DNA of 64,000 nucleotides from Jiangella alkaliphila (GCF_900105925.1 NZ_LT629791.1:806001-870000); one strand, 5' to 3'. Shown: positions 51,396-61,921, counted from the first letter of the stretch. Made by a program: numbers and translations. The notes: generated by a model from the sequence alone, not told the origin.

Positions 51396-52319
51396 TCAGC
51401 GCTCACCCGTCAGCGTCAGCAGGGTCACCTCGGGCGGGCAGGCGAACCTGACCCGCGCATACGGGGACGTGCCGAGGCCGGCCGAGACGTGCATCCAGGC
51501 GGCTCCGGCGCCGCCGGCGCGTGGGTGCCGAGACACCCCCTTGGCGCGGGCCGGATCGAGGTCGCAGTTCGTGACGAGCGCGCCGACTCCCGGCAGGCAG
51601 AGCTGGCCGCCGTGGGTGTGGCCGGCGAGCAGCAGGCGGTACCCGTCGCGCTGGAAGGCGTCGAGGACGCGCAGGTAGGGCGCGTGCGCCACCCCGATGG
51701 TGAGGTCAGCCCCAGCGGGCGCCGGCCCGGCCACATCGCCCAGCCGGTCGCGCCCGAGGTGCGGGTCGTCCACGCCGGCGAAGGCGAGCCGCCGGCCGTC
51801 GACCGTCAGGGTGCCGCGGGTGTTGGTGAGGTCGAGCCACCCGGCCGAGCGGAACTCGTCGCGCAGTTCCTTCCACGGGAGGTCGACGGCGCCGGCGTGG
51901 TCGCGGGCGTTCTGGTGGCGGATCCGGTCCAGCGGTAGCAGGTACCGCGCCGGGTTCTTCGGACGCGGCCCGAAGTAGTCGTTGGAGCCGAACACGAACA
52001 CCCCGGGCAGGCTCAGCAGCGGCCCGAGCGCGTCGAGCACCGCCGGGATCGCCTCCGGGTGGGCGAGGTTGTCGCCGGTGTTGACGACGAGGTCGGGCTC
52101 GAGCGCGGCGAGCCGGCGAACCCAGGCCGCCCGGCCGCGGTGACCGGGGGTGAGGTGCAGGTCGGACAGGTGCAGTACCCGCAGCGGCCGGCTGCCCGGC
52201 GCCAGCACCGGGACGTCGAAGCGGCGCAGCCGGTAGGACCGCACCTCGTAGCCGGCCGAGTAGACGAGCCCGGCGGCGGCCGTCGCCGCCAACCCGAGCG
52301 CAACCCGCTTCACGACCAT
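51396..52319 (-). CDS. Metallophosphoesterase, membrane-anchored
   Basis: A 307-residue protein with one N-terminal membrane segment (LGLAATAAAGLVYSAGY) and calcineurin-type motifs: LSDLHLTPGH, NTGDNLAH, FGSNDYFG (GNxx variant), AHAPYLRVL and LAGHTHGGQLCLPG. It probably hydrolyses phosphodiesters or phosphomonoesters outside or at the membrane. ATG 52319 is chosen at the membrane helix. It is divergent from the MFS gene 46 bp away. Confidence 0.9.
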   Translation of the reverse strand: MVVKRVALGLAATAAAGLVYSAGYEVRSYRLRRFDVPVLAPGSRPLRVLHLSDLHLTPGHRGRAAWVRRLAALEPDLVVNTGDNLAHPEAIPAVLDALGPLLSLPGVFVFGSNDYFGPRPKNPARYLLPLDRIRHQNARDHAGAVDLPWKELRDEFRSAGWLDLTNTRGTLTVDGRRLAFAGVDDPHLGRDRLGDVAGPAPAGADLTIGVAHAPYLRVLDAFQRDGYRLLLAGHTHGGQLCLPGVGALVTNCDLDPARAKGVSRHPRAGGAGAAWMHVSAGLGTSPYARVRFACPPEVTLLTLTGER

Positions 52320-52365
52320 GTCTCCAGAGTCCCACAGTCGGTCGCCGCGAGTACGCTCCTTCACC

Positions 52366-53850
52366 ATGAGCGACGGTGTACGCCTGGCCACTCCGCGCGG
52401 TCGCGCACTCCTCGCCGCGACGGCGCTCGGCTCCGGCATGGCCTTCCTCGACAGCACCGTGGTCAACGTCGCGCTGCCGACCATCGGGCGCGAGCTCGAC
52501 GCCAGCCTCGCGGCGCTGCAGTGGACGGTCAACGCGTACACGCTGACGCTGGCCGCGCTGATCCTGCTCGGCGGCTCGCTCGGCGACCGGCTGGGCCGGC
52601 GGCGCATCTACGTCGTCGGCATCGTGTGGTTCACGGCGGCATCGGTGCTGTGCGCGCTGGCTCCGACGGTCGAGGTGCTGATCGCCGCGCGGGCGCTGCA
52701 GGGCGTCGGCGGCGCGTTGCTAACGCCCGGCGCGCTGGCGATCCTGCAGACCGCCATCCATCCCGACGACCGGCCGCGGGCCATCGGCGCGTGGGCCGGC
52801 CTGACCGGCGTCTCCGGCGTCATAGGCCCGCTGCTCGGCGGCTGGCTGCTGGAGTACGACTGGCGCTGGGTGTTCGCCATCAACGTCCCGCTGGCCGCCC
52901 TGACGCTGTGGCTGATCCTCGTCAGCGCCCCGGAGAGCCGCGACGACGAGGCCGGCGGGCGGTTCGACGTCGCGGGCGCGGCGCTCGGCGCCGTCGCGCT
53001 CGGGGCGAGCACGTACGCCCTGATCAGCTGGCCCGAGTCGGGCGCGTCCGCCCTGAACGTCGGCATGGCCGTGGTGTCAGTCGCGGCGGCGGCCGGCTTC
53101 ATCTACCGCGAGCGCGCGGCCGAGCACCCGATGGTCCCGCTGTCGCTGTTCTCCGACCGCACGTTCAGCGGCATCAACCTCATGACGTTCGCCGTGTACG
53201 CCGGGCTGTCCGGCGTCATGTTCTTCATCGTGCTGCAGCTCCAGGTGTCGCTGGGCTGGTCGCCGCTCGAGGCGGGCATCGCGACGGTCCCGACGACGAT
53301 CCTCATGCTGCTGTTCTCGGGCCGCTCCGCCGATCTCGCCAGACGGTTCGGCGTCCGCCCGCCGCTGGTCGTCGGCTCGCTCTGCGGTGCGGCCGGGGTG
53401 GCGCTCCTGGTCATGGTCGGCGCCGGCGACGACTATCTCGCCGACGTCCTGCCAGGCGTGACGCTGCTCGGCATCGGTCTGACGACACTGGTCCCGACGC
53501 TGACGGCGACTGTCATGGCGTCGGCGCCGCAGCACCTGGCCGGCGTCGCCAGCGGCGTCAACAACGGCGTCGCGCGCGCGGCCGGACTGCTCGCCGTCGC
53601 CGCCCTGCCCGCCATCGCGGGGCTGTCCGGTGCGGCCTACGAGGACCCGGAGCTGCTCACCGACGCGTATCAGATCGCGATGGGCGTCTGCGCGGCCCTG
53701 CTCGCCGCCGGCGCCGTCGCGGCGATGACGCTGCGCCCACGCGCGCTCACCGAACCGCCGGCGGCGGTGCCCGCCGGTGCCGTCCAGACGGCGTCGGCGG
53801 CGCCCGCACCGTGCTCGGCGCCGGGGCTGCCTCCGTCGCACGGCAGCTGA
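52366..53850 (+). CDS. MFS transporter, DHA2 (14-TMS) drug:H+ antiporter type
   Basis: A 494-residue membrane protein: DSTVVNVALPTIGRELDAS and LGGSLGDRLGRRRIYVVG early, motif C-like GPLLGGWLLEYDWRWVFAIN, then a second half with 14 spans in all. This is the DHA2/EmrB-QacA layout, exporting drugs in exchange for protons. The C-terminal ~25 residues are Pro/Ala-rich. No local regulator is adjacent. Confidence 0.9.
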   Translation: MSDGVRLATPRGRALLAATALGSGMAFLDSTVVNVALPTIGRELDASLAALQWTVNAYTLTLAALILLGGSLGDRLGRRRIYVVGIVWFTAASVLCALAPTVEVLIAARALQGVGGALLTPGALAILQTAIHPDDRPRAIGAWAGLTGVSGVIGPLLGGWLLEYDWRWVFAINVPLAALTLWLILVSAPESRDDEAGGRFDVAGAALGAVALGASTYALISWPESGASALNVGMAVVSVAAAAGFIYRERAAEHPMVPLSLFSDRTFSGINLMTFAVYAGLSGVMFFIVLQLQVSLGWSPLEAGIATVPTTILMLLFSGRSADLARRFGVRPPLVVGSLCGAAGVALLVMVGAGDDYLADVLPGVTLLGIGLTTLVPTLTATVMASAPQHLAGVASGVNNGVARAAGLLAVAALPAIAGLSGAAYEDPELLTDAYQIAMGVCAALLAAGAVAAMTLRPRALTEPPAAVPAGAVQTASAAPAPCSAPGLPPSHGS

Positions 53851-53864
53851 GGCAGACTAGCCTC

Positions 53865-54317
53865 ATGGCAGCCCTGAAGGACCGACTCCGTACCGATCTC
53901 ACCGCCGCGATGCGCGCCAAGGACGACGTGCGCAAGGCCACCCTCCGCATGGTGCTCGCCGCCATCGGGACCGAGGAGGTGGCCGGCTCCACCGCGCGTG
54001 AGCTGACCGACGACGAGGTCACCGTCGTGCTGACCCGCGAGGTCAAGCGGCGCCGCGAGGCGGCCGAGGCGTTCCGCACCGGCGGCCGCGAGGACAGCGC
54101 CGTGAACGAGGAGGCCGAGGCGGCCGTCATCGCCGACTACCTGCCGCAGCCGCTCACCGACGACGAGCTGGACACCATCGTCACGGCCGCCATCGCCGAG
54201 ACCGGCGCGGAGTCGCCGCGCGACATGGGCAAGGTCATGAAGCTGGTGCAGCTGCAGGTCCTCGGGCGGGTCGAGGGCGGCAAGGTCGCTGCCGCCGTCA
54301 AGGCGAAGCTGGCCTGA
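53865..54317 (+). CDS. GatB/YqeY domain protein
   Basis: A 150-residue protein: LKDRLRTDLTAAMRAKDDVRKATLRMVLAAI, the REVKRRREAAEAFRTGGRED middle and DMGKVMKLVQLQVLGRVEGGKV at the end, the full YqeY fold related to the GatB tail. The role may be tRNA-linked but is not settled. It starts 14 bp after the MFS stop and precedes the next gene by 2 bp. Confidence 0.92.
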   Translation: MAALKDRLRTDLTAAMRAKDDVRKATLRMVLAAIGTEEVAGSTARELTDDEVTVVLTREVKRRREAAEAFRTGGREDSAVNEEAEAAVIADYLPQPLTDDELDTIVTAAIAETGAESPRDMGKVMKLVQLQVLGRVEGGKVAAAVKAKLA

Positions 54318-54319
54318 CG

Positions 54320-54949
54320 ATGGCCCTCCTCCACCGCGCGACCCTGCGGCCGAGCAAGCTGGAGCTGCTGTCGACGTGGCTGCCGGACCGCCCGTGGGCG
54401 GCCGGCGCGGGCGAGCTCCGTCAGGTCGGCGCCTACCGGTACGACGACCCCGCCGGCGAGGTCGGCATCGAGGCGCACCTCGTCCAGGGCGCCGGCGGCA
54501 CGGTGCTGCACGTACCGCTGACCTACCGCGGTGCGCCGCTGGCCGGCGCCGACCACGCGCTCGTCGGCACGACGGAGCACTCCGTGCTGGGCCCGCGCTG
54601 GGTCTACGACGGCTGCGCCGACCCGGTCTGGGTCGCGGCGCTGGCGCGCGCCGTCCTGGCCGGCGCCCCGCAGGCCGAGGAGCAGGTCGACGTCGACGGC
54701 CAGCTGGTCACACGCGAGCCGTCCGCGCGGGTGACCGGCAGCGGCGGCGCGGCCGATCCGGCGCTGCCCGAGGACACGCCCGCACTGACCCCGTCCGACG
54801 ACGGCCCGACGACGGTCGTGCGGGCGGGCGGCCTGGAGCTGGTTGTTGTCCGCGTTGTCGGCACCGAGCCGCCGGGCGAGCACGTCCTGACCGGCACGTG
54901 GTCGGCTGGCGGACCGGCAACGCTCGCGGTGGTGCGGCCGGCGCCCTGA
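54320..54949 (+). CDS. Maltokinase N-terminal cap-like domain protein
   Basis: A 209-residue protein with ATLRPSKLELLSTWLPDRPW and later GTVLHVPLTYRGAPLAGAD plus GTTEHSVLGPRWVYDGCADPVW, the pattern of the CG0192/maltokinase cap-like domain found alone in actinobacteria. It lacks a kinase domain, so it is probably not a maltokinase. Function unknown. Confidence 0.72.
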   Translation: MALLHRATLRPSKLELLSTWLPDRPWAAGAGELRQVGAYRYDDPAGEVGIEAHLVQGAGGTVLHVPLTYRGAPLAGADHALVGTTEHSVLGPRWVYDGCADPVWVAALARAVLAGAPQAEEQVDVDGQLVTREPSARVTGSGGAADPALPEDTPALTPSDDGPTTVVRAGGLELVVVRVVGTEPPGEHVLTGTWSAGGPATLAVVRPAP

Positions 54950-54974
54950 CGACGCCGGCCCCGCACGTCCGTCG

Positions 54975-56039
54975 TCAGGCGGTGGTCAGCTCCACGGCCA
55001 GCAGCTCGGCGATCTGCGCGGTGTTGAGCGCCGCGCCCTTGCGGAGGTTGTCGCCGCAGACGAACAGCTCCAGCGAGTGCGGGTCGTCGAGCGAGCGGCG
55101 GATGCGGCCGACCCAGGTGGGGTCGGTGCCCACGACGTCGGCCGGGGTCGGGAACTCTCCGCGCGCCGGGTCGTCGTAGAGCACCACGCCGGGGGCGTCG
55201 CGCAGGATCTCCCAGGCCCGCTCGGTGGTGACCTCGTTCTCGAACGTCGCGTGCATGGTCACCGAGTGGGTGGTGACGACCGGCACGCGGACGCAGGTGG
55301 CGGAGACCTTGAGGTCGGGGAGGTCGAGGATCTTCCGCGACTCGTTGCGGATCTTCAGCTCCTCCGAGCTCCAGCCGTCGTTCTTCAGCGAACCGGCCCA
55401 CGGGACGACGTTCAGCGCGAGCGGCGCCGGGAACGGCCCGAGGTCGGAGCCGACCACCCGGCGGACGTCGCCCGGATGGGTGCCCAGCTCGCGGTTGCCG
55501 GCGACCTTGTTGAGCTGGTCGTGAAGGGTGTCGATGCCGGCCTGGCCCGCGCCGGACGCGGCCTGGTACGACGAGGCGTGCAGCGCCGTCAGCCCCAGCT
55601 GGGCGTGCAGCGCGCCGAGCACGACGATCATCGACAGCGTCGTGCAGTTGGGGTTCGCGATGATGCCGCGCGGCCGGTTGCGGGTCATCCGCGCGTTGAC
55701 CTCGGGCACCACCAGCGGGACGTCGGGGTCCATGCGGAACGTGCCGGAGTTGTCGACGACGATGGCGCCCCGCTCGGCGGCGACCGGCGCCCACTCGGCG
55801 GACACCTCGTCGGGCACGTCGAACATGGCGACGTCGACGCCGTCGAAGACGTCGGCGGTCAGCTCCTGGACCTCGACCTCCTCGCCGCGGACGGAGAGCC
55901 GGCGGCCGGCCGAACGAGCCGACGCGACCAGGCGGATCTCGCCCCAGACGTTCTGGCGGGTCGAGAGGATGTCGCGCATGACGGTGCCGACGGCGCCGGT
56001 GGCCCCGACGACGGCGAGGGTGGGACGCTTGTCGCTCAT
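54975..56039 (-). CDS. asd: Aspartate-semialdehyde dehydrogenase
   Basis: A 354-residue enzyme: NADP site [16 protein letters not shown], catalytic Cys in [12 protein letters not shown], and base His in [16 protein letters not shown]. It reduces aspartyl phosphate to the semialdehyde for lysine, diaminopimelate, methionine and threonine synthesis. ATG 56039 overlaps the aspartokinase stop (ATGA), the standard actinobacterial ask-asd operon. Confidence 0.96.
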   Translation of the reverse strand: MSDKRPTLAVVGATGAVGTVMRDILSTRQNVWGEIRLVASARSAGRRLSVRGEEVEVQELTADVFDGVDVAMFDVPDEVSAEWAPVAAERGAIVVDNSGTFRMDPDVPLVVPEVNARMTRNRPRGIIANPNCTTLSMIVVLGALHAQLGLTALHASSYQAASGAGQAGIDTLHDQLNKVAGNRELGTHPGDVRRVVGSDLGPFPAPLALNVVPWAGSLKNDGWSSEELKIRNESRKILDLPDLKVSATCVRVPVVTTHSVTMHATFENEVTTERAWEILRDAPGVVLYDDPARGEFPTPADVVGTDPTWVGRIRRSLDDPHSLELFVCGDNLRKGAALNTAQIAELLAVELTTA

Positions 56040-57310
56040 CGACCGGTCCCCCCGTAGACGACCGCCTCGACCTGATCGGCGTCGAGGTCGAAGGCCCGGT
56101 GGATGGCGGTGACCGCGGCGTCGATGTCGTCGGCGCGGACCACGACCGAGATGCGGATCTCGGACGTCGAGATCATCTCGATGTTGACCCCGGCGTCGGC
56201 CAGCGCGCTGAAGAACTTCGCGCTGACGCCCGGGTGACTGCGCATGCCGGCGCCGATCAGCGACACCTTGCCGATGCCGTCGTCGTAGCGCAGCGACTCG
56301 AAGCCGACGGTGGCCTGGATGGCCGTCAGCGCCTCGACGCCCTTGCGTCCGTCGCTGGCCGGCAGCGTGAACGAGATGTCCGTGCGGTTGGTGTCGACGG
56401 CAGAGACGTTCTGCACGATCATGTCGATGTTGACGTCGGCGGCCGCGACCGAGCTGAAGATCGTGGCGGCCTCGCCGACCTTGTCGGGGACGCCCACGAC
56501 GGTGATCTTCGCCTCGCTGCTGTCGTGCGCGACGCCGGAGATGATCGGCTGCTCCATGTCGGCCTGCTCGCTTCCCTGGGATTCGGACACCCACGTGCCG
56601 GTGAGCGTCGAGAAACTGGATCGCACGTGAATCGGGATGCCGTAGCGGCGCGCGTACTCGACGCAGCGCAGGTGCAGGATCTTCGACCCGCAGGCGGCCA
56701 ACTCGAGCATCTCTTCATAGGAGATGTGCGGAACACGGCGCGCGACCGGCACGATGCGAGGGTCGGCGGTGAAGACGCCGTCGACGTCGGTGTAGATCTC
56801 GCACACGTCGGCGTTCAGCGCCGCTGCCAGCGCGACGGCCGTGGTGTCCGAGCCGCCACGGCCGAGCGTCGTGATGTCCTTGCTGTCCTGGCTGACGCCC
56901 TGGAAGCCGGCCACGATGGCGATGGCGCCGCCGTCGAGCGCCTGGCGGATGCGTCCGGGCGTGACGTCGATGATGCGGGCGCGGCCGTGCACGGAGTCGG
57001 TGATGACACCGGCCTGACTTCCGGTGAACGACCGGGCCTCGTGGCCGAGGTCGCCGATGGCCATGGCCAGCAGCGCCATCGACATGCGCTCACCGGACGT
57101 GAGCAGCATGTCGAGCTCGCGGCCCGGCGGCAGCGGCGAGACCTGCTGGGCCAGATCGAGCAGCTCATCGGTGGTGTCGCCCATGGCGGAGACGACCACG
57201 ACGACCTCGTGGCCTTCCTTCTTGGTGGCGACGATGCGCTGTGCCACCCGCTTGATGGCCGCGGCGTCAGCGACGGAGGAACCCCCGTACTTCTGAACAA
57301 CCAACCCCAC
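56036..57310 (-). CDS. lysC: Aspartate kinase
   Basis: A 424-residue aspartokinase (ask): [12 protein letters not shown] at the start, catalytic [12 protein letters not shown] and [19 protein letters not shown], then two ACT domains ([20 protein letters not shown] and [19 protein letters not shown]). It phosphorylates aspartate, under feedback by lysine plus threonine in this class. GTG 57310 follows GGGAGGAG. In this family an internal start often yields a separate ACT-only subunit. Confidence 0.96.
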   Translation of the reverse strand: MGLVVQKYGGSSVADAAAIKRVAQRIVATKKEGHEVVVVVSAMGDTTDELLDLAQQVSPLPPGRELDMLLTSGERMSMALLAMAIGDLGHEARSFTGSQAGVITDSVHGRARIIDVTPGRIRQALDGGAIAIVAGFQGVSQDSKDITTLGRGGSDTTAVALAAALNADVCEIYTDVDGVFTADPRIVPVARRVPHISYEEMLELAACGSKILHLRCVEYARRYGIPIHVRSSFSTLTGTWVSESQGSEQADMEQPIISGVAHDSSEAKITVVGVPDKVGEAATIFSSVAAADVNIDMIVQNVSAVDTNRTDISFTLPASDGRKGVEALTAIQATVGFESLRYDDGIGKVSLIGAGMRSHPGVSAKFFSALADAGVNIEMISTSEIRISVVVRADDIDAAVTAIHRAFDLDADQVEAVVYGGTGR

Positions 57311-57414
57311 GGCACACTCCTCCCACAGCCAGCACGTGCCCATGGCAGTCTAGGCGACCTGCTGGCCCTGCCCAGAGACGTCCGGATCGCGGGACGGGTT
57401 GTTCAGATTTCGGC

Positions 57415-58017
57415 CTAGAGTTCCGCCTCGACCGGGAGCAGCGTCTCCTGCGCGACCTCGATGCGTTCGTCGTGGTGGTCGAGGCGGGTGTGGGCGATCA
57501 ACGAGTGCAGCGCGCGCAGCGCCGAGCCCGCCGTCGCGCCCCATGAGGACAGGTAGGAGAACTGCCACCACCACAGCGCCTCGATGACCCGGCCGTCCTT
57601 GTAGTGCGACAGCCCGTGCAGCAGGTCCTGGGCGATGCTGGCGAGGTCGTCGGAGAGTCGGAACCCGGTGGCGCCGCGCTCGGGGTCGACCGGGTCGACC
57701 ACCTCGACGTAGCCGTCGACCGGCTCGAGCAGGGCGGCGATGCGCAGCCGCAGCTCGTCGACGTCGGCGTCGGGGCCCGCGTCGGGCTCGAACCGCTCGT
57801 CCGGCACGACGTCGCTGATGGCGCCGAGGCGGCCGCCGGCCAGGCAGAGCTGGCTGACCTCGAGGAGCAGCAGCGACAGAGTGCTGCCGGGATCGTCGCC
57901 ACGGGCGATCTCGCGGACGGCCAGCAGGAAGCTCTCGATCTGGTCGGCGATCTCCGCGGCGAAGTCGCCGTACTCGGTGGCAGGGTCGTCGGCAGGTCGT
58001 ACAACAGCGCTAGACAT
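57415..58017 (-). CDS. DUF5063 domain protein
   Basis: A 200-residue acidic protein with [21 protein letters not shown] and [21 protein letters not shown] then [26 protein letters not shown], matching DUF5063, an actinobacterial family usually found beside recR. It overlaps the recR stop by 8 bp. Role unknown. Confidence 0.85.
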   Translation of the reverse strand: MSSAVVRPADDPATEYGDFAAEIADQIESFLLAVREIARGDDPGSTLSLLLLEVSQLCLAGGRLGAISDVVPDERFEPDAGPDADVDELRLRIAALLEPVDGYVEVVDPVDPERGATGFRLSDDLASIAQDLLHGLSHYKDGRVIEALWWWQFSYLSSWGATAGSALRALHSLIAHTRLDHHDERIEVAQETLLPVEAEL

Positions 58018-58609
58018 CCAGCAGTCTCCGTCCTTCGAATGCGCGGCCCAGAGTGACCTCGTCGGCGTACTCGAGATCACCGCCCACAGGCAGTCCACTG
58101 GCCAGCCGCGTGACGCGCAACCCCATCGGCTTGATCATCCGGGCCAGATATGTCGCCGTCGCCTCGCCTTCGAGGTTCGGATCGGTGGCCAGGATGATCT
58201 CTTGCACGGTGTCGTCGGCCAGCCTGGTCATCAGCTCACGCACGCGCAGATCGTCGGGCCCGACGCCCTCGATGGGGCTGATCGCGCCGCCGAGCACGTG
58301 GTAGCGGCCGCGGAACTCGCGGGTCCGCTCGATGGCGACGACGTCCTTCGGCTCCTCGACGACGCAGAGCACGGACCGGTCGCGGCGCGGGTCGAGACAG
58401 ATGCGGCACTGCTCCTGCTGCGCGACGTTGCCGCACACCGTGCAGAACCGCACCTTCTCCTTGACCTCGGTGAGCGCGGAGACCAGCCGGCGGACGTCGT
58501 CGGCGTCGGCGGCGAGCAGGTGGAACGCGATGCGCTGGGCGCTCTTCGGCCCGACACCGGGTAACCGCCCCAGCTCGTCGATCAGGTCCTGGACGACGCC
58601 TTCGTACAC
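58010..58609 (-). CDS. recR: Recombination protein RecR
   Basis: A 199-residue protein with an N-terminal helix-hairpin-helix ([21 protein letters not shown]), a four-cysteine zinc finger ([16 protein letters not shown]), and a Toprim domain ([14 protein letters not shown]). RecR works with RecF and RecO to load RecA at gaps. It is part of the conserved dnaX-ybaB-recR string. Confidence 0.97.
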   Translation of the reverse strand: MYEGVVQDLIDELGRLPGVGPKSAQRIAFHLLAADADDVRRLVSALTEVKEKVRFCTVCGNVAQQEQCRICLDPRRDRSVLCVVEEPKDVVAIERTREFRGRYHVLGGAISPIEGVGPDDLRVRELMTRLADDTVQEIILATDPNLEGEATATYLARMIKPMGLRVTRLASGLPVGGDLEYADEVTLGRAFEGRRLLDV

Positions 58610-58620
58610 GACGACCTCAG

Positions 58621-59091
58621 CTAGCCCTGGCCGGATGGGCGGTCGTCGCCCTCGATCTCGCCCCGGATGGTGCCGGGGGCCGTCGGGGTGTCCGGTGCGC
58701 CAGGGGTGCCGGGCGCGCCGCCGCCGAAGAGGCCGGCCAGCGGGTTGGCCGCGCCGCCGGCACCGCCGAGCAGGCCGGCGACATCGTCGTTGATCGAGCC
58801 CAGCTGCTCGTTGGCCCGCCGCTGGATCTCGGCGTGCGCGTCGCGGACCGCGGCGATGATGAGGTCGGCCAGCGTCTCGACGTCGTCGGGGTCGACGACA
58901 GACGGGTCCAGCTGCAGGTCGGTGAGCTCCCCGGCCCCGGTGACGGTGGCCCGGACCAGCCCGCCGCCGGCGCTGCCCGTGGCCTCGGCCTCGGAGAGGT
59001 CCTGCTGGGCGGAGAGGAGCTGCTCTTGCATGCGCTGGGCCTGCTGCAGCAGCTGGCTCATGTCGAAGCCTTCGGAACCAGGCGGAAACAC
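58621..59091 (-). CDS. ybaB: YbaB/EbfC nucleoid-associated protein
   Basis: A 156-residue protein: [41 protein letters not shown] and [20 protein letters not shown] are the YbaB core. The last ~50 residues are a Gly/Pro/Ala-rich tail not found in the short bacterial forms. GTG 59091 follows GAGGAGG. It binds DNA as a dimer and lies between recR and dnaX. Confidence 0.93.
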   Translation of the reverse strand: MFPPGSEGFDMSQLLQQAQRMQEQLLSAQQDLSEAEATGSAGGGLVRATVTGAGELTDLQLDPSVVDPDDVETLADLIIAAVRDAHAEIQRRANEQLGSINDDVAGLLGGAGGAANPLAGLFGGGAPGTPGAPDTPTAPGTIRGEIEGDDRPSGQG

Positions 59092-59192
59092 GGCTGCCTC
59101 CTCACCCACGCGGGGTCTTGTCACGGCACATGGTCACAGCGAGCCTACGTCACGCACCCGGGCCGATCTGACCTGGTGCGTTGACGAACTGA

Positions 59193-61511
59193 TCACTCGT
59201 GGTCGATCTCCGCGATGACTGTGGCGCCGAGGGTCCGTTCGAGCAGCTCGCGCTCGGACACGCCGTCGTCGGCCAGGTCGGCGTCGTCCTCGGGGTCGGC
59301 GTCGTCGTCGGTGGCGCGGTGCGCTGGTGGGGCGCCGGCGGCGCCCCCGGTGGTGTTGGCGCCCGCGGCGCCGGCGGCCGCGCCGCCGTTCTGCTCCTTG
59401 ACCCGTCGGGCGGCCTGTTTGGCGGCGGCCGCTCGGCCGGGCGGTGACGCGTCGGGGCCCTGGTCGGCCGGGCCGCTGGGCCCTTGGGGGTCGTCGGTCT
59501 GCGGGCTAGGTTGCGGTTCGGCGCGCGCGGCGGGCGCTGCGGGCCGCGGCGGCGCGGCCGGCGCCGACGGTGCGGCGGCGGCGCGGTTCTGCGCGGCCGG
59601 GTCGGCGGACGGGTCGACGATGGCGTCGATGCGCAGGTCCAGCAGCAGGACGTCCTTGATGGCCTGCTGCAGGCATTCCTGGAAGTCGGCGCGCCGGGCG
59701 AACGTGTCGCGCAGCGTCGGCTGCCGGAAGGCGAGCGTCAGCACGCCGTCGGACACGTCGGAGACGACGGACTCCTGCGAGATCAGGCTCCACGGCGTGC
59801 GCTTGATCTCCTTGAGCCGGACCAGCACCTCCGGCCACATGCGGCGCAGGTCGGCGACCCCGCCGGACGCTCCGGCCGCCGCGAACGGCTGCGGCGTGGC
59901 AGCCGGTGGGGCGGCGGGCCGCGCCGGCGGCGCCTCGACGGGCAGCGGAGCGGACGGGGCCGGCTCGGGCTCGGGTGCGGACGGCTCTGGTGCGGCCGCC
60001 TCGGCGGGCGCGGATGGTTCGGCCGCGGGCGGCGCGGGCGCCTGCTCTGTGATCGGCTCGAACGCCAGTTCCGGGTCGCTGACGGCCTCGGCCGCCGGCG
60101 CGTGGGCGGGCGGCTCTGCCGGCGGCGGCGCACTCGGCGCTGCCATCTGCGGTGGCTCGGCCGGCGCCGGGCCGGCCTCGGGCGCCGTCGGCGGGGCTGC
60201 GGCAAGCGGAGCCGCCGCTGACTCCGTCGGCGCTGAATCGGCCGCCGGGTTGGCCCGCGCGAACGCGGCCGCCCGCTTGGACATGCCTTCCACCGTCTCG
60301 GCGACCGGCGCCATGGCCGGCGCGGCAGCGGGCGGGAGCGGCTCGCCGCCCGTGAGCCGTCGCTCGACGCGGTCGAGGCGAGCCTGCACTCCGGACACGG
60401 TGTCGTCGGCGCCGGGCAGCAGCAGCCGCGCGCACACCAGCTCGAGCTGCAGCCGTGTCGGGGTGGCGCCCTTCATGGCGGTGATGCCCTCGTCGACCAC
60501 CGCGGCGAGCCGGACGAGGTCGGACGGGCCCAGCTGGGCGGCCTGGATGGCCATGCGTTCGGCCTGCTCGGGCGGCAGGTCCAGCAGCCCCTCGGCGACG
60601 GCGTCGGGTGCTGCCCGCAGGACGATGAGGTCGCGGAACCGCTCGAGCAGGTCGGTGAGGAATCGGCGAGGGTCGTGCCCGGCGTCCATGACCTGGTCGA
60701 CCGCGGCGAAGACGGATCGCCCGTCGCCGGCGGAGACGGCCTCGACGACCTGGTCGAGCATGGCGGCGTCGGTGAACCCCAGCAGCGCCACCGCGAGCTC
60801 GTAGGTCACGCCGTCGTCGCCGGCGCCGGCCATGAGCTGGCCGAGGATCGACTGCGCGTCGCGCGCCGACCCGGCGCCGGCGCGGGCGACCAGCGCCAGC
60901 GCGGCCGGCTCGATGGGCACGCCCTCCTGCTCGCAGATCCAGCCGAGGTTCTGCTGCAGGGTCTTCGTCGGGATGAGCCGGAACGGGTAGTGGTGCGTGC
61001 GTGACCGGATGGTCCCGATGATCTTGTCGGGCGCGGTGGTGGCGAAGATGAACTTGAGGTGTGCCGGCGGCTCTTCGATCAGCTTGAGCAGCGCGTTCGC
61101 CGCGCCCGGCCCGAGCTGGTGCGCCTCGTCGATGATGTAGATCTTGAACCGCGACGCCACCGGTGCGAAGTGTGCCTTCTCGCGCAGGTCACGCGCGTCG
61201 TCGACCAGCCCGTGCGTGGCGGCGTCCAGCTCGACGACGTCGATGTTGCCCGGCCCGTTCGGCGCCAGGTCCAGACACGACTGGCACTGCCCGCACGGTT
61301 CGTCCGTCGGGCCCTTCTCGCAGTTCAGCGACCGCGCCAGAATGCGCGCCGACGACGTCTTGCCGCAGCCGCGCGGACCGGAGAACAGGTAGGCGTGGTG
61401 GACGCGGTCGTTGGCCAGCGCTCGCATCAGCGGGACGGTGACATGCTCCTGCCCCACCACGTCAGCGAACCGGCCTGGCCGATAGGTGCGATACAGAGCG
61501 AGCGACGACAC
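59193..61511 (-). CDS. dnaX: DNA polymerase III gamma/tau subunit
   Basis: A 772-residue clamp-loader ATPase from GTG 61511: LYRTYRPGRFADVVGQEHV, Walker A GPRGCGKTSSARIL, zinc motif CGQCQSC, Walker B IYIIDEAHQL and sensor FATTAPDKI. Residues ~390-580 are a long Pro/Ala-rich linker, followed by the tau C-terminal domain (WPEVLVRLKEIKRTPWSLIS). A final acidic tail ends GATVIAEIDHE. It is the motor of the replicative clamp loader. Confidence 0.97.
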   Translation of the reverse strand: MSSLALYRTYRPGRFADVVGQEHVTVPLMRALANDRVHHAYLFSGPRGCGKTSSARILARSLNCEKGPTDEPCGQCQSCLDLAPNGPGNIDVVELDAATHGLVDDARDLREKAHFAPVASRFKIYIIDEAHQLGPGAANALLKLIEEPPAHLKFIFATTAPDKIIGTIRSRTHHYPFRLIPTKTLQQNLGWICEQEGVPIEPAALALVARAGAGSARDAQSILGQLMAGAGDDGVTYELAVALLGFTDAAMLDQVVEAVSAGDGRSVFAAVDQVMDAGHDPRRFLTDLLERFRDLIVLRAAPDAVAEGLLDLPPEQAERMAIQAAQLGPSDLVRLAAVVDEGITAMKGATPTRLQLELVCARLLLPGADDTVSGVQARLDRVERRLTGGEPLPPAAAPAMAPVAETVEGMSKRAAAFARANPAADSAPTESAAAPLAAAPPTAPEAGPAPAEPPQMAAPSAPPPAEPPAHAPAAEAVSDPELAFEPITEQAPAPPAAEPSAPAEAAAPEPSAPEPEPAPSAPLPVEAPPARPAAPPAATPQPFAAAGASGGVADLRRMWPEVLVRLKEIKRTPWSLISQESVVSDVSDGVLTLAFRQPTLRDTFARRADFQECLQQAIKDVLLLDLRIDAIVDPSADPAAQNRAAAAPSAPAAPPRPAAPAARAEPQPSPQTDDPQGPSGPADQGPDASPPGRAAAAKQAARRVKEQNGGAAAGAAGANTTGGAAGAPPAHRATDDDADPEDDADLADDGVSERELLERTLGATVIAEIDHE

Positions 61512-61582
61512 CTTGCGAACCCTAGTCGCCCCTACCGACAGATACCCACCTTGGACGCAGATCGCCTGTCCGGGGCATGAAG

Positions 61583-61672
61583 GGACCCCTCGCGCACCCG
61601 GTAGAGCCCACTTACCCTTGCTGCCTTCCGGCCCTGGGGGAGTTAGGCGGGGTGCCGCCACGCGAGGGGTCG
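61583..61672 (-). ncRNA. ffs: Signal recognition particle RNA, small bacterial type (4.5S)
   Basis: On the minus strand the stretch has the SRP hallmark loop sequence GGCCGGAAGGCAGCAAGGG with the asymmetric loop, and terminal arms GACCCCTCGCG / CGCGAGGGGTC pair end to end. It guides membrane-protein ribosomes together with Ffh. It lies upstream of dnaX and convergent with tRNA-Ser, a common actinobacterial order. Confidence 0.95.
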
Positions 61673-61758
61673 GCTGCCAGTGTACGTGGTCGGCGGCAGG
61701 ACCTCACATCGCGCCGCCGATTTCAGGCGGACCGTCCTTGTCCGATACCCTCTCCGAC

Positions 61759-61846
61759 GGAGGATTCGCCTAGTGGCCTAGGGCGCACGCTTGGAAAGCG
61801 TGTTGGGAGCAATCCCTCAGGGGTTCGAATCCCCTATCCTCCGCCA
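61759..61846 (+). tRNA. tRNA-Ser (GGA anticodon)
   Basis: Acceptor GGAGGAT pairs with ATCCTCC; anticodon stem CACGC/GCGTG holds TTGGAAA (anticodon GGA); a long variable arm follows, then T arm AGGGG-TTCGAAT-CCCCT. CCA is encoded. An integrase gene begins ~75 bp beyond its 3' end, so this is the attachment site of the element to the right. Confidence 0.96.
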
Positions 61847-61921
61847 CTCTCACCAGCACCGACGTCCGGGGCCGCTTCCTCAAGGAACGGCTCCGAGGTG
61901 TCTGTGGTCTCAGTTCCGGTC

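Noticed and set aside
52059-54317. A 752-residue plus-strand frame through the MFS gene
   Set aside because: Its body is an Arg-rich shadow of the MFS gene; only its last 150 residues are real, as the YqeY gene starting at 53865.
56099-57418. A 439-residue plus-strand frame opposite the aspartokinase gene
   Set aside because: Fully antisense to ask, rich in Asp/Arg/His/Val without any domain; a composition shadow.
59215-60804. A 529-residue open frame on the plus strand opposite dnaX
   Set aside because: It is antisense to the dnaX Pro/Ala-rich linker and tau domain, is Gly/Ala/Ser low-complexity, and results from high third-position GC.
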